NCBI GenBank assembly: GCA_040758375.1
Contig: JBFLWE010000019.1
Span: 5,715-69,714 of the forward strand
DNA from: CAMLIZ01 sp040758375
Lineage (GTDB): Bacteria; Pseudomonadota; Gammaproteobacteria; Burkholderiales; Burkholderiaceae_C
Reading direction: 5' to 3'
Length of the DNA stretch: 64,000 bases
The notes under the pieces were generated by a model, which was given only the letters and a program-made list of their open reading frames with translations, ran no database searches and was not told where the DNA came from. Each line of letters starts with the position of its first letter. Positions within the stretch are counted from its first letter, which is position 1. Shown one piece after another: positions 8,968 to 17,701 of the stretch. A program made the translations under genes and the position numbers.

Positions 8968-10029
8968 ATGCCGCATGCCACGCCCGAGCGCTCCGCGCCC
9001 GCTGCCGAAGCCACACGCTCACGCCGCGTGCAAATGGCCGACATCGCACGCCTGGCCGGCGTGTCGGTGTCCACCGTGTCGCGCGCACTGGCCGGCAGCG
9101 AACTGATCAACCCCGAAACCCGGGCCCGCATCGCCGAGCTGGCCAAGTCGCTGCACTACGCGGTGAACGTGGGGGCCCAAAACCTCGCGCGCGGCCAGAA
9201 CCGCACCGTGGGCGTGGTGCTGCCGCTGGACACGCAGACCCGGCAGCATGTGTCCGACCCTTTCTTCCTGGCGCTGGTGGGCTCGATCGCCGATGCCCTC
9301 ACCGAGCAGGGCTGCGACATGCTGCTCACGCGCGTGGACGCCGAGCACCTGGACCGCGCCGCCCAGCTGTACGACAGCGGCCGCGCCAGCGGCATCCTGC
9401 TGATCGGCCAGTGGCACCACCATGACCAGCTCAACAAGCTGGCGTTGCGCGGTGTGCCCATGGTGGTGTGGGGCACGCAGCTGCCGGGCCAGCTGTACTG
9501 CACCGTGGGCAGCGACAACCACGCCGGCGGCCTGGCCGCCACGCGGCACCTGCTGCACCTGAAGTGCAGGCGCATCCTGTTCGTGGGCGACCCCGAGCTG
9601 CCCGAGGTGGCGCGCCGGCGCGACGGCCATGTGGCCGCGCTGCACGAGCGGCACCTGGCGCCGCGGCCGGAGCTGGTGCTGCGCGTGCCCTTCGCCACCG
9701 ACCTGGCGCGCGAGGCCGTCGAGGCGCGCTGCGCGCCGCCGCTGGACTTCGACGGCGTGTTCGCCTGCTCCGACCTGCTGGCCATGACGGTGATCAACGT
9801 GCTGCGCGCCCGCGGCATCGAGGTGCCGCGCGAGCTGCCGGTGGTGGGCTACGACGACGTGGAGCTGGCGCGCCACCTGCATCCGTCGCTCACCACGGTG
9901 CGCCAGTCGATCCCCGAAGCCGGGCGGGCCATGGTGCAGGCGCTGCAGCAGCTCATCGACGGCGCTCCGGCGGCGCCGGTGCAGCTGCCCACCGAGCTGG
10001 TGGTGCGCGAAAGCAGCCGCAGGCCTTGA
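8968..10029 (+). CDS. LacI-family transcriptional repressor of the sucrose locus
   Basis: 353 residues: an N-terminal helix-turn-helix (MADIARLAGVSVSTVSRAL, residues 23-41) with hinge helix, then a periplasmic-binding-protein-like ligand domain (NRTVGVVLPL to the C-terminus). It is divergent from the receptor-permease-phosphorylase operon and flanked by matching operators, so it most likely represses that operon and itself until a sugar binds. The ATG at 8968 is preferred over the in-frame ATG at 8929 because the upstream choice would place operator O2 inside the coding sequence and add a non-family N-terminal extension. Confidence 0.9.
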   Translation: MPHATPERSAPAAEATRSRRVQMADIARLAGVSVSTVSRALAGSELINPETRARIAELAKSLHYAVNVGAQNLARGQNRTVGVVLPLDTQTRQHVSDPFFLALVGSIADALTEQGCDMLLTRVDAEHLDRAAQLYDSGRASGILLIGQWHHHDQLNKLALRGVPMVVWGTQLPGQLYCTVGSDNHAGGLAATRHLLHLKCRRILFVGDPELPEVARRRDGHVAALHERHLAPRPELVLRVPFATDLAREAVEARCAPPLDFDGVFACSDLLAMTVINVLRARGIEVPRELPVVGYDDVELARHLHPSLTTVRQSIPEAGRAMVQALQQLIDGAPAAPVQLPTELVVRESSRRP

Positions 10030-10039
10030 GGGCGGGGCC

Positions 10040-10522
10040 CTACAGGTCCACCGCGTGCAGCGCTGCGCGCACGCGCTCGCCGGCGCTCGCCTGCCCGGGC
10101 AGCGGCACCGTGTCGTAGTCGCCGCGCATGGCCTTCAGCGCATGGCGCTCGCGCTCGATCTCGCGCCGCGTGCGCACGCCCAGCCGGCGAAACACCGGTA
10201 TCGGCGGGCACCAGCCCTGCAGCGCGTGCTGCGCGAAGAACGCGAACACGGCGGTGGGCAGCCAGAAGAAGCGCCGGTGCACCGTGGCACCCAGCAGCAG
10301 CCCCAGCGACGAGATCACCGAGGCATTGAGCTGCAGCACACGCTCGATGTCCCATTCGCGCTCGAGCCGCTGCAGCCGCTCGCCGATCTGCGCGGCATCG
10401 GCCCCCTCCAGGCGCAGCACCTCGGCGTCGCTGCGCTCGCGGATGGCCTCGTTGACCGCGGGGTCGGTGCGCAGCTCGACGCGCAGGCTGGTCGGGGGCA
10501 GTCGTTCGGTCAGGCTTTGCAT
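10040..10522 (-). CDS. DUF2892-type small membrane protein (copy 2)
   Basis: 160-residue protein with a soluble N-terminal part (LRLEGADAAQIGERLQRLE), two hydrophobic segments near the middle (SSLGLLLGATV; WLPTAVFAFFAQHALQG), the motif PVFRRLGVRTRREIERER and a polar tail. The membrane portion resembles the DUF2892/YgaP-type domain found next to sulfur-handling enzymes. It is a clear paralogue of the gene just upstream (same RRLGVRT.REIERER.ALKA block). A strong AGGAGG ribosome site precedes the ATG at 10522. The gap to the upstream stop is 10 bp, so the pair is co-transcribed. Its function is not known. Confidence 0.75.
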   Translation of the reverse strand: MQSLTERLPPTSLRVELRTDPAVNEAIRERSDAEVLRLEGADAAQIGERLQRLEREWDIERVLQLNASVISSLGLLLGATVHRRFFWLPTAVFAFFAQHALQGWCPPIPVFRRLGVRTRREIERERHALKAMRGDYDTVPLPGQASAGERVRAALHAVDL

Positions 10523-10532
10523 CGCATGCCTC

Positions 10533-10991
10533 CTAGTGCAACTCCTGCGCGGCGCTTTCCTGCACAGGCTGCGACGCACCCTGCGGCTGCGCGCCCAGGC
10601 CGGCGAAGTCTCCGCGCAAGGCCTTCAGCGCATAGCGCTCGCGCTCGATCTCGCGCCCGGTGCGCACCCCCAGCCGCCTGAACAGCGGCATCAGCGGATA
10701 GCGTCCTGTCAGCGCCTGCACCAGCACCGCGACCGCGGCGACGCCCGAGAGCGCGGCCCATCGCGGCCCCAGCGCCTTGCCGAGCGCCAGGCCCAGCAAG
10801 CCCATCGTGGCGGCCTCGGCTTCCAGCACGCGGTCGGCGTCCCATTCGCGGTCGAGCCGGCGCAGGCGTTCGCTGGTGGCCGCAGGGCCGGCTTCGGCAC
10901 AGCGCGACAGCTCGGCGACGGTGGCGTTGTCGATGCGCCGCAGCACCTCGCGGGCGGTGCGGCGGCGGATGCGGTCGGCTTCGAGGCTCAC
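10533..10991 (-). CDS. DUF2892-type small membrane protein (copy 1)
   Basis: 152-residue paralogue of the following gene, with the same order: charged N-terminal helix region, the block RLRRLDREWDADRVLEAEA, two hydrophobic segments (MGLLGLALGKALG; GVAAVAVLVQALTG), then PLFRRLGVRTGREIERERYALKALRGDF. The tandem arrangement indicates a local duplication. It lies downstream of a persulfide-dioxygenase-like gene on the same strand, and DUF2892 domains often accompany rhodanese or persulfide enzymes, so a role in sulfide handling is a reasonable inference but nothing in the sequence proves it. Confidence 0.75.
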   Translation of the reverse strand: MSLEADRIRRRTAREVLRRIDNATVAELSRCAEAGPAATSERLRRLDREWDADRVLEAEAATMGLLGLALGKALGPRWAALSGVAAVAVLVQALTGRYPLMPLFRRLGVRTGREIERERYALKALRGDFAGLGAQPQGASQPVQESAAQELH

Positions 10992-11066
10992 GGCGGGCTC
11001 CTGCAGACACTGCTGCCTTGCCCTGCAGCAAATGCGGCGCCCGCCCGGGGGGGCGCAGCGCTGGCG

Positions 11067-11816
11067 TCAGCCCTGCGGGCTTTCGGTCATGCGCTCGCAG
11101 TACGCCTTCAGGTGCTCGGGCAGGTCGGCGGGACATTCGCCACAGGCGCGGTTGCCCGGCACGGCATGGTCGATGAACTTCGGGTACGGCAGGTTCAGCT
11201 CGGCCATCAGCTTCACGAACTCGTCCATCGTGCGTTCTCCGCCCAGACGCGGATTGCGCTCGCGCTCCTGGGCAATGGTGGAGACATGGCGGTGCTGGTA
11301 GTCGTGGCCCGGGTACACCAGGCAGTCGCCCGGCAGCGCAAACAGCCGCTCCCGCACGCTGCGGTACAGCGCCTCGGCGTCGCCGTTCTGGAAGTCGGTG
11401 CGCCCGCAGCCATCGATCAGCAGCGCATCGCCGGTGAACACGCGGTCGCCCAACCGGTAGGCGTGGTGGCTGTCGGTGTGGCCGGGCGTGTACAGCGGCT
11501 CCAGGCGGATGCTGCCCACCTCCACCGGCACGCCCTCCTGCACGCCCAGGTCGGCGCAGGGCAGCCGGTCCAACGCGGGGGCCGCGATGCGGCTGCCCAC
11601 GCGCTGCTTCAGGTGGCGCGCGGCGGTGATGTGGTCGGCATGGATGTGGGTGTCCAGGGTCAGCGCAAGTTTCAACCCCAGTGCCTGCAAAAGCTGCAGG
11701 TCGCGGTCCATCGCATTGACCACCGGGTCGATCAGCACCGCCTGCCCGGTGTGCTCGCAGCCCAGCAGGTAGGTGTAGGTGCTCGACAGCGGTTCGAAGA
11801 GTTGCCTGAACAGCAT
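11067..11816 (-). CDS. Persulfide dioxygenase-like metallo-beta-lactamase-fold protein (ETHE1 type)
   Basis: 249-residue MBL-fold protein of the ETHE1 class, which oxidises glutathione persulfide to sulfite with non-haem iron. The metal motif THIHADH (H57, H59, D61, H62), H113 in TPGHTDSH and D130 in FTGDALLIDGCGRTDFQ are present; the last stretch and YPGHDYQHRHVSTIAQERERNPRL are characteristic of persulfide dioxygenases rather than glyoxalase II. Start at 11816 is preceded by AAAGGA. The two DUF2892 genes follow on the same strand after about 75 bp. Predicted role: detoxification of sulfide-derived persulfides in the cytoplasm. Confidence 0.85.
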   Translation of the reverse strand: MLFRQLFEPLSSTYTYLLGCEHTGQAVLIDPVVNAMDRDLQLLQALGLKLALTLDTHIHADHITAARHLKQRVGSRIAAPALDRLPCADLGVQEGVPVEVGSIRLEPLYTPGHTDSHHAYRLGDRVFTGDALLIDGCGRTDFQNGDAEALYRSVRERLFALPGDCLVYPGHDYQHRHVSTIAQERERNPRLGGERTMDEFVKLMAELNLPYPKFIDHAVPGNRACGECPADLPEHLKAYCERMTESPQG

Positions 11817-11955
11817 GCGGTGTCCTTTCCCGGTGTTGCGCCGCCAGCCTACGTGCAGCGGGCTGCGCTGGCAACTCGGCGCCGCAGCGCGCGCGTGCAC
11901 GCCGATTGCTGAAGAAGCAGGTTCCCCCATCCCGCATGCCCCAAGGAGCGCCCGA

Positions 11956-12345
11956 ATGTCGATGTACTACGTGGTCCAAACCCCCAAACGATTCGAGGAT
12001 GCGGCAGACGACCTGCGAAGCGCAGTGGAAAGCCACGGCTTCGGCGTCTTGCACGTGCACGATCTCGGCAGCACGTTGCGCAGCAAGGGCGTCGTGTTCT
12101 CCGAGGACTGCAAGGTGTTCGAGATCTGCAACCCGCGCCTGGCCGGCGAAGTGCTGGCGGTGGACATGCGGCTCAACATGGCCCTGCCTTGCCGCATCTC
12201 GGTCTACACCGAGCGTGGCGCCACCCGCATCGGCCTGATCCGGCCCTCGCCCATGCTCGAAGACCTGTCGGACGACCCGCGCCTGCGCGAGATCGCGCGC
12301 GAGGTGGAGGAGCAGGCGCGCCAGATGGTGGACGAGTCGCGCTGA
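11956..12345 (+). CDS. DUF302 domain protein
   Basis: 129-residue cytoplasmic protein with no signal peptide. The body matches DUF302: TPKRFEDAADDLRSAVESHGFG, HVHDLGSTLRSKGV, then VFEICNPRLAGEVLAVD and LPCRISVY. DUF302 proteins have a small alpha/beta fold of unknown biochemical function and often sit beside sulfur or redox genes. An AAGGAG site lies 8 nt before the ATG at 11956. It is divergent from the persulfide dioxygenase gene, 139 bp apart, and followed by the CBS gene. Confidence 0.8.
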   Translation: MSMYYVVQTPKRFEDAADDLRSAVESHGFGVLHVHDLGSTLRSKGVVFSEDCKVFEICNPRLAGEVLAVDMRLNMALPCRISVYTERGATRIGLIRPSPMLEDLSDDPRLREIAREVEEQARQMVDESR

Positions 12346-12465
12346 GATCCACCGCCGCCCCACGGGCACACCCCGTGCTCGCCCGTCTGGTGGACGGCAG
12401 GCCGGGCCGCGACGCGCCCGCCCGGCCCTGCCCGGTCTTCCGAAGGCGCGAAGAAGGGGTTTGCA

Positions 12466-12903
12466 ATGAAAGTTCGCGAAGCGATGACCGGCGACGTGCG
12501 CGTGGCCAGCCCGGACCAGACCATCCAGGAGGCCGCACGCCTCATGGCCGACTGCGACATCGGTTCACTGCCCGTCGGTGAAAACGACCGCCTGGTCGGC
12601 ATGCTGACCGACCGCGACATCGCGGTGCGCGCGGTGGCCGACGGGCGGGGGCCGGACACCAAGATCGCCGAGGTGATGTCGCACGAGGTGATGTACTGCT
12701 TCGAAGACGAAGACCTGGACCACGTGGCCAGCAACATGGGCAACATCCAGGTGCGCCGGCTTCCCGTGGTCAACCGCGACAAGCGACTGGTGGGCATCGT
12801 GTCCATCGGCGACATCGCCGCGTGCGAAGACGCCGACAAGACCGGCAAGGCGATCGCCGGCATCTCCACGCCGGGTGGGTTCCACTCGCAGGCGGCCCAC
12901 TGA
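12466..12903 (+). CDS. CBS-pair protein
   Basis: 145-residue protein made of two CBS domains (about residues 7-60 and 72-127), beginning MKVREAMTGDVRVASPDQ. CBS pairs bind adenosyl nucleotides and act as energy or redox sensors; no catalytic domain is attached. The motifs GMLTDRDIAVRA and GIVSIGDIAA mark the ends of the two repeats. An AAGGGG site precedes the ATG. It lies 120 bp downstream of the DUF302 gene on the same strand; a short CACGGG/CCCGTG hairpin in that gap could act as a weak terminator or processing site. Its partner protein is unknown. Confidence 0.85.
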   Translation: MKVREAMTGDVRVASPDQTIQEAARLMADCDIGSLPVGENDRLVGMLTDRDIAVRAVADGRGPDTKIAEVMSHEVMYCFEDEDLDHVASNMGNIQVRRLPVVNRDKRLVGIVSIGDIAACEDADKTGKAIAGISTPGGFHSQAAH

Positions 12904-12947
12904 CGGCCAGCCACGGCCATGCCCTGACTGCCGGTGCACGGCGGCCG

Positions 12948-13787
12948 TCAGTCCGCTTCGAGCAGGTAGTCGGCGATGAGCGCCGCGTGGTGCTCGGTCA
13001 GGCGCATCTCGGGCATCGCAGTCCCGGGATGCACCTGCTGCGGCTCGAGCAGCCAGCGCACCAGGTTCTGGCGGTTGTTGGGCAGCCCGCCAGGCAAGGC
13101 GGTCCGCCGCGCAAAGTGCTCCAGCGGCGGGCCGACCTCGGTGTCGGGCCCCACGACACCGGGCACCCGATGGCAGGCGATGCAGGCGTATTGCCGCAAG
13201 GCCACCTGGGCCTGCTCGCGCCTGCTGCGAGGGCGCAGCGGCCGCGTGTCGGCCGTGGACGGTGGCGACGCACAGTCGCCGGGCGCGGCGGCGGTGGCCT
13301 GCCCATAGTCGGCCGGCGACATCTCGGCCAGCCGGTCCACGAAGGCCACCACCGCCCAGAGCTGCTCGTCGGACAACCGCAGCTCCCAGGCCGGCATGCC
13401 GCTCATCTTGATGCCGTGGCGCGTGATCCAGTACACCTCTTCGGGACGCCAGCGGCGCGCGGCGTCCACCAGCGAGCCGGGCAGCGGCTGCAGGCCCTGG
13501 CCCGGGGCGCCCGGCGCGACACCGGGCCCGCCATGGCACTGCACGCAGTGTTGCCGGTAGCAGGCAGCACCCAGCGCCAGGCGCTGTGGCTCGCGCAAGG
13601 AGGGCGCCTCGATGCCGGCAGCCCGCGCCCGCACCGACTGGCGCATCGTTGTCTCGAGCAGCCAATAAACCGGCCGGGTGTGCGACGTCAGGGCGGAGAT
13701 GTCGTACAAGCCCAGCCACACGAACGCCGCCGCCGCGGCAAATGCCAGCAGGGCCGCGGACAACAAGCTCAGGATCACCGTCTTCAT
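12948..13787 (-). CDS. Membrane-anchored di-haem cytochrome c
   Basis: 279-residue c-type cytochrome with an uncleaved N-terminal anchor (MKTVILSLLSAALLAF) and two periplasmic haem domains, each with a CxxCH site: CVQCH and CIACH. Distal Met ligands are likely in GMPAWELR and GTAMPEMR. It probably passes electrons to the divergent cytochrome oxidase. The start at 13787 places the anchor at the N-terminus; longer starts at 13838 or 13883 would overlap or abut the oxidase subunit II start and add a non-hydrophobic extension. The intergenic span to subunit II is 86 bp. Confidence 0.85.
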   Translation of the reverse strand: MKTVILSLLSAALLAFAAAAAFVWLGLYDISALTSHTRPVYWLLETTMRQSVRARAAGIEAPSLREPQRLALGAACYRQHCVQCHGGPGVAPGAPGQGLQPLPGSLVDAARRWRPEEVYWITRHGIKMSGMPAWELRLSDEQLWAVVAFVDRLAEMSPADYGQATAAAPGDCASPPSTADTRPLRPRSRREQAQVALRQYACIACHRVPGVVGPDTEVGPPLEHFARRTALPGGLPNNRQNLVRWLLEPQQVHPGTAMPEMRLTEHHAALIADYLLEAD

Positions 13788-13873
13788 CAGGCCGCCCAGG
13801 ACTCCAAACGCCCCCTGCTGCTGCAAGCGGCGCACCATGCCCCTGGGCACGAAACTTGGTGACAAGGGCCACG

Positions 13874-14806
13874 ATGCCGACATCGCCCGACATGCCCATG
13901 CCTTCGGTGCTCGCCCCCGCCAGCAGCGAAGCTGCCGTGTTGCATGAGCTCAGCCAGGTGCTGCTGGCCGGGGCCGGGCTGGTCTTCCTGGGGGTCGCCC
14001 TGCTGCTGGCGCTGGCCCTGCGCCGCCGCGTCCCCGGCTCGGCAGCGGGGTGGATCGTGGGCGGCGGCATCGCGCTGCCGGTCGTGGCGCTCAGCGCCTT
14101 GCTGCTGTACAGCACCGCGCGCACCGCAGGCCTGGAGCGGCCGCTGGCCGATCCGCAGCTGGTGGTCAGCGTGACCGGCCACGCCTGGTGGTGGGAGGTG
14201 CGCTACCCGGCGCCCGCAGGCGCCGAGGCGGTGGTGCTGGCCAACGAGCTGCGCCTGCCGCTGCAGCGGCCGGCACAGATCAGCCTGCAGGCCGAGGGCG
14301 TGATCCACAGCCTGTGGGTGCCGCAGCTCGGCGGCAAGCGCGACCTGGTGCCCGGGCGGGTCAACCACCTGGTGTTCACGCCCTGGCAGGCTGGGGTGTA
14401 CCGGGCGGCATGTGCCGAGTACTGCGGTACGCAGCATGCGCGCATGGCGCTGCCGGTGGTGGCGATGCCGGCTGCCGACTTCGAGCGCTGGCTCGCCGCG
14501 CAGGCCAGGCCGGCACCGCCGGCCGCGCAAGCCACGCCGGGCGCGCAAGCCTTCCGCGCCAACGGTTGCGCCGCCTGCCACAGCGTGCGCGGCCACCATG
14601 CGCCGGCCGGGCGCGGGCCCGACCTGACCCACGTGGCCAGCCGCCTCACCCTGGGCGCGGGCGTGCTGCCCAACGAGCCCGGCAGCTTCAAGCGCTGGCT
14701 CGTCGGCGTGCAGCAGCTCAAGCCGGGCGCACGCATGCCCTCGTATGCGCATTTGGACGCCGCCACGCTCGATGCGCTGGTGGCTTACCTCGAAACGCTG
14801 CAATGA
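13874..14806 (+). CDS. Cytochrome c oxidase subunit II with fused cytochrome c domain
   Basis: 310 residues: two transmembrane helices (VLLAGAGLVFLGVALLLALA; WIVGGGIALPVVALSALLL), a periplasmic cupredoxin domain with the CuA site CAEYCGTQHARM and an upstream HAWWWEVRY aromatic patch, then a C-terminal haem c domain (CAACH, distal Met probably in GARMPSY). This is the caa3-type arrangement, where the attached cytochrome feeds CuA. Start at 13874 is the best of several in-frame ATGs (13892, 13898 also possible). The stop overlaps the subunit I start (ATGA). Confidence 0.88.
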   Translation: MPTSPDMPMPSVLAPASSEAAVLHELSQVLLAGAGLVFLGVALLLALALRRRVPGSAAGWIVGGGIALPVVALSALLLYSTARTAGLERPLADPQLVVSVTGHAWWWEVRYPAPAGAEAVVLANELRLPLQRPAQISLQAEGVIHSLWVPQLGGKRDLVPGRVNHLVFTPWQAGVYRAACAEYCGTQHARMALPVVAMPAADFERWLAAQARPAPPAAQATPGAQAFRANGCAACHSVRGHHAPAGRGPDLTHVASRLTLGAGVLPNEPGSFKRWLVGVQQLKPGARMPSYAHLDAATLDALVAYLETLQ

Positions 14807-17334
14807 CGCAGGGCGACATCTCGTCCGGCGGCCCGCTGCGCAACCGCCTGCCGCGGCCGCCGGGGGAGCTGCAGGCGCTGGAACGGGCGTGGGCGCTGCC
14901 GCGCGGCTGGCGCTCGGTCACCGCGGTCAACAACACCTACATCGGCCAGCTCTACATCGGCACCGCACTGCTGTTCCTGCTGCTGGCCGGCGTGCTGGCG
15001 CTGCTGATGCGCGCCCAGCTCGCCCTGCCCGGCACCACGCTGCTGGCGCCAGACACCTACAACCAGGTGTTCACGATGCACGGCACGGTGATGATGTTCC
15101 TGTTCGCCGTGCCCATCGTCGAGGCGATCGCGGTGTACCTGCTGCCCAACATGCTAGGCGCGCGCGACCTGCCGTTTCCGCGCCTGTCGGCCTATGCGTA
15201 CTGGGCCTATGCCTTCGGCGGGCTGGCCTTCTTCTGCTCGCTGTTCTTTGGCCTGGCACCCGACGGCGGCTGGTTCATGTACCCGCCGCTCACCGGCCCC
15301 GAGCACTCGCCGGGCATCAACGCCGACTTCTGGCTGCTGGGCATCGGCTTCATCGAGATCTCGGCCATCGCCGGCGCCATCGAGCTGATCATCGGCATCC
15401 TGATGACACGCGCGCCGGGCATGACGCTCGCGCGCATGCCGGTGTATGCCTGGGCGATGCTGATCGTCGGCTTCATGATCGTGTTCGCCTTCCCCGCCGT
15501 GATCGCCTGCACCGCGCTGCTGGAGCTGGAGCGCGCCTTCGACTGGCCCTTCTTCGACGCGCAGCGCGGCGGCGACCCGCTGCTGTGGCAGCACCTGTTC
15601 TGGTTCTTCGGCCACCCCGACGTGTACATCATCTTCCTGCCGGCAGCCGGCATGGTGTCGGCGATGCTGCCCGCGCTGGTGGGCGCGCCGCTGGCGGGGC
15701 ACCGGGTGGTGGTGGCCGCGCTGCTGGCCACCGGCTTCTTCAGCTTCGCGCTGTGGACCCACCATATGTTCACCGCCGGGCTGGGCTCGCTCTCCTTGAG
15801 CTTCGTCTCGGCGGCCAGCATGGCGGTGTCCATCCCGGCCGGCATCCAGGTGTTCGCCTGGCTGGCCACGGTGCAGCGCGGGCGCGTGCGCTGGAACACC
15901 CCCACGCTGTTCCTGCTGGGCTTCCTGCTCACGTTCACGATGGGCGGCCTCACCGGCGTGATGGTGGCGGCCCTGCCCTTCGACTGGCAGGCACACGACA
16001 GCTACTTCATCGTGGCGCACCTGCACTACGTGCTCATCGGCGGCATGGTGATGCCGGTGTTCGCGGCGCTGTACTACTGGATGCCGCTGCTGCGCGGCCA
16101 CGGGCTGAGCGAGCGCTGGGGCCGCTGGGTGTTCGCGCTGGTGTTCGGCGGCTTCCACCTCACCTTCTTCCCGATGCACATCGCCGGCCTGCGCGGCATG
16201 CCGCGCCGCGTGTACACCTACGACGCAGGTTTGGGCTGGGAGGGGCCCAACCTGCTGGCCAGCGTGGGCGCCGTGTTGCTGGCCCTGGGTGTGCTGCTGC
16301 TGGCGATCGACGTGCTGCGCACACTGCGCCGGCCGCGACGCGAGCACCGCAACCCGTGGAACGCGCCCACGCTGGAGTGGCTGCCTTCCGGCTCCTACGG
16401 CATGCGCAGCATTCCCGAGGTGCAGAGCCGCAATCCGCTGTGGCACCAGCCGACATTGGCCCACGAGGTGCGCGAGGGCCGGCACTGGCTGCCGGGCACG
16501 GCCACCGGCCTGCGCGAAACCATCGTCACCACGCCGCGCAGCGCCCGGCCGCACCACCTGATCGTGCTGCCGGGTCCGAGCTGGCTGCCGCTGCTGGGCG
16601 CGCTGGGCACGGCGGGCTTCTTCCTGCTGCTCACGGTGAAGTGGATCGTGCCCGGCTTCGCGGCCGGGCTGCTGGCGCTGGGCTGCGTGCTGGCCTGGCT
16701 GTGGCAGACCGACCGGCTGCCGCAGCCGGCCGCGCAAGTGGCCGATGGGGTGCGGCTGCCCGTGGGCGCGGCCAGCGTGTACGCCCACTCCTGGTGGGCC
16801 ACCGTGGTGGTGCTGCTGGTGGACTTCACCGTGTTCGCCTCGATCGCCTTTGCCCATGTGCACCTGGCGATGCGCCTGCAGGTGTGCCCTCCGCCTGGCG
16901 CGGCGCTGCCGCCCCTGGGCGAGCTGCTGCGGGCCGCGGCCGGCTTCGCGGTCAGCGCCGGGCTGATGGGGTGGACCGGCGTGGCCTCGCACCGGCGCGC
17001 GCTGGGGCGCACATGGCTGCTGCCGCTGGCGGCCGCGCTGGTGTTGTTGGGCCTGTCGTTCGCCGCGCTGCTGTCGGCGATGCACGAGGCCCGGCTCTCG
17101 CCCTCGGCCGACGCCTGGAGCGCCAGCGTGGCGGCCTTGCTCGGCTACTTGGGCTTTCGCGTCACGGTGCAGCTGGTGGCGGGCGCGTATCTCGGCGCGC
17201 GCCTCTGGCAGGGCCTGGTCGCGCCGCGCCAGCGTGCCACCTGCGACAACGTGGCGCTGCTGTGGTGGGGCGCCTGCTTGCAGGGGCTCGTCGTCGCGCT
17301 GCTGCCGCATGCGGTGGCAGCGCTGATGCCATGA
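14803..17334 (+). CDS. Cytochrome c oxidase subunit I fused to a subunit III-like region
   Basis: 843-residue inner-membrane haem-copper oxidase. Metal ligands are intact: low-spin haem H93 (TMHGTVM) and H408, CuB H271, H320 and H321, high-spin haem H406, and the cross-link Tyr in HPDVY (Y275). The C-terminal 250 residues add five or six hydrophobic segments resembling subunit III (SWWATVVVLLVDF, LLGYLGFRVTVQL). Two proton-path positions differ from A1-type oxidases: D273 replaces the Glu of HPEVY, and Q349 (PAGIQVFAW) sits where the K-channel Lys normally lies. The start overlaps the subunit II stop, so the genes are coupled. Confidence 0.9.
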   Translation: MTQGDISSGGPLRNRLPRPPGELQALERAWALPRGWRSVTAVNNTYIGQLYIGTALLFLLLAGVLALLMRAQLALPGTTLLAPDTYNQVFTMHGTVMMFLFAVPIVEAIAVYLLPNMLGARDLPFPRLSAYAYWAYAFGGLAFFCSLFFGLAPDGGWFMYPPLTGPEHSPGINADFWLLGIGFIEISAIAGAIELIIGILMTRAPGMTLARMPVYAWAMLIVGFMIVFAFPAVIACTALLELERAFDWPFFDAQRGGDPLLWQHLFWFFGHPDVYIIFLPAAGMVSAMLPALVGAPLAGHRVVVAALLATGFFSFALWTHHMFTAGLGSLSLSFVSAASMAVSIPAGIQVFAWLATVQRGRVRWNTPTLFLLGFLLTFTMGGLTGVMVAALPFDWQAHDSYFIVAHLHYVLIGGMVMPVFAALYYWMPLLRGHGLSERWGRWVFALVFGGFHLTFFPMHIAGLRGMPRRVYTYDAGLGWEGPNLLASVGAVLLALGVLLLAIDVLRTLRRPRREHRNPWNAPTLEWLPSGSYGMRSIPEVQSRNPLWHQPTLAHEVREGRHWLPGTATGLRETIVTTPRSARPHHLIVLPGPSWLPLLGALGTAGFFLLLTVKWIVPGFAAGLLALGCVLAWLWQTDRLPQPAAQVADGVRLPVGAASVYAHSWWATVVVLLVDFTVFASIAFAHVHLAMRLQVCPPPGAALPPLGELLRAAAGFAVSAGLMGWTGVASHRRALGRTWLLPLAAALVLLGLSFAALLSAMHEARLSPSADAWSASVAALLGYLGFRVTVQLVAGAYLGARLWQGLVAPRQRATCDNVALLWWGACLQGLVVALLPHAVAALMP

Positions 17335-17687
17335 ACCGGCCGCGTTCGCCCTTCTTTGCCGGCGTGTGGGCCGGCTGCACGCCGCTGCTGCTGTGGGCGC
17401 TGCACTTCGCCTTCTGCTATGTGGTCACTGCGGTCGGCTGCAGGGCCTGGATGCAGGCCGCGGAGGCTTCGCTCACGCCGCTGCAACTGCGCGGCCTGAT
17501 GGCCGCCGGCACCGCGCTGGCGTTGACGCTTGGGCTATGGCTGTTGCATCGCGCTTGCGGTGCAACGCGCCACGAGCGCGCCGGCCTGCTGCCCAGGGTG
17601 CGCCTGGCCAGCGCCGCGCTGGCGCTGGTGGCCATCGCATGGACCGGCCTGCCGCTGGCGCTGCTGCCAGTGTGCACTGCGGGCTAA
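17331..17687 (+). CDS. Small membrane protein of the oxidase operon
   Basis: 118-residue protein with three hydrophobic stretches (TPLLLWALHFAFCYVVTAV; GLMAAGTALALTLGLWLL; ASAALALVAIAWTGLPLAL). It shows no cofactor motif. Its ATG overlaps the stop of the subunit I/III gene (ATGA), so it is translated with the oxidase and is likely a small subunit (subunit IV-like) or assembly factor. It has no recognised family name here; the assignment rests on context and membrane topology. Confidence 0.7.
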   Translation: MNRPRSPFFAGVWAGCTPLLLWALHFAFCYVVTAVGCRAWMQAAEASLTPLQLRGLMAAGTALALTLGLWLLHRACGATRHERAGLLPRVRLASAALALVAIAWTGLPLALLPVCTAG

Positions 17688-17701
17688 GCCGTGTTCAATG
17701 C

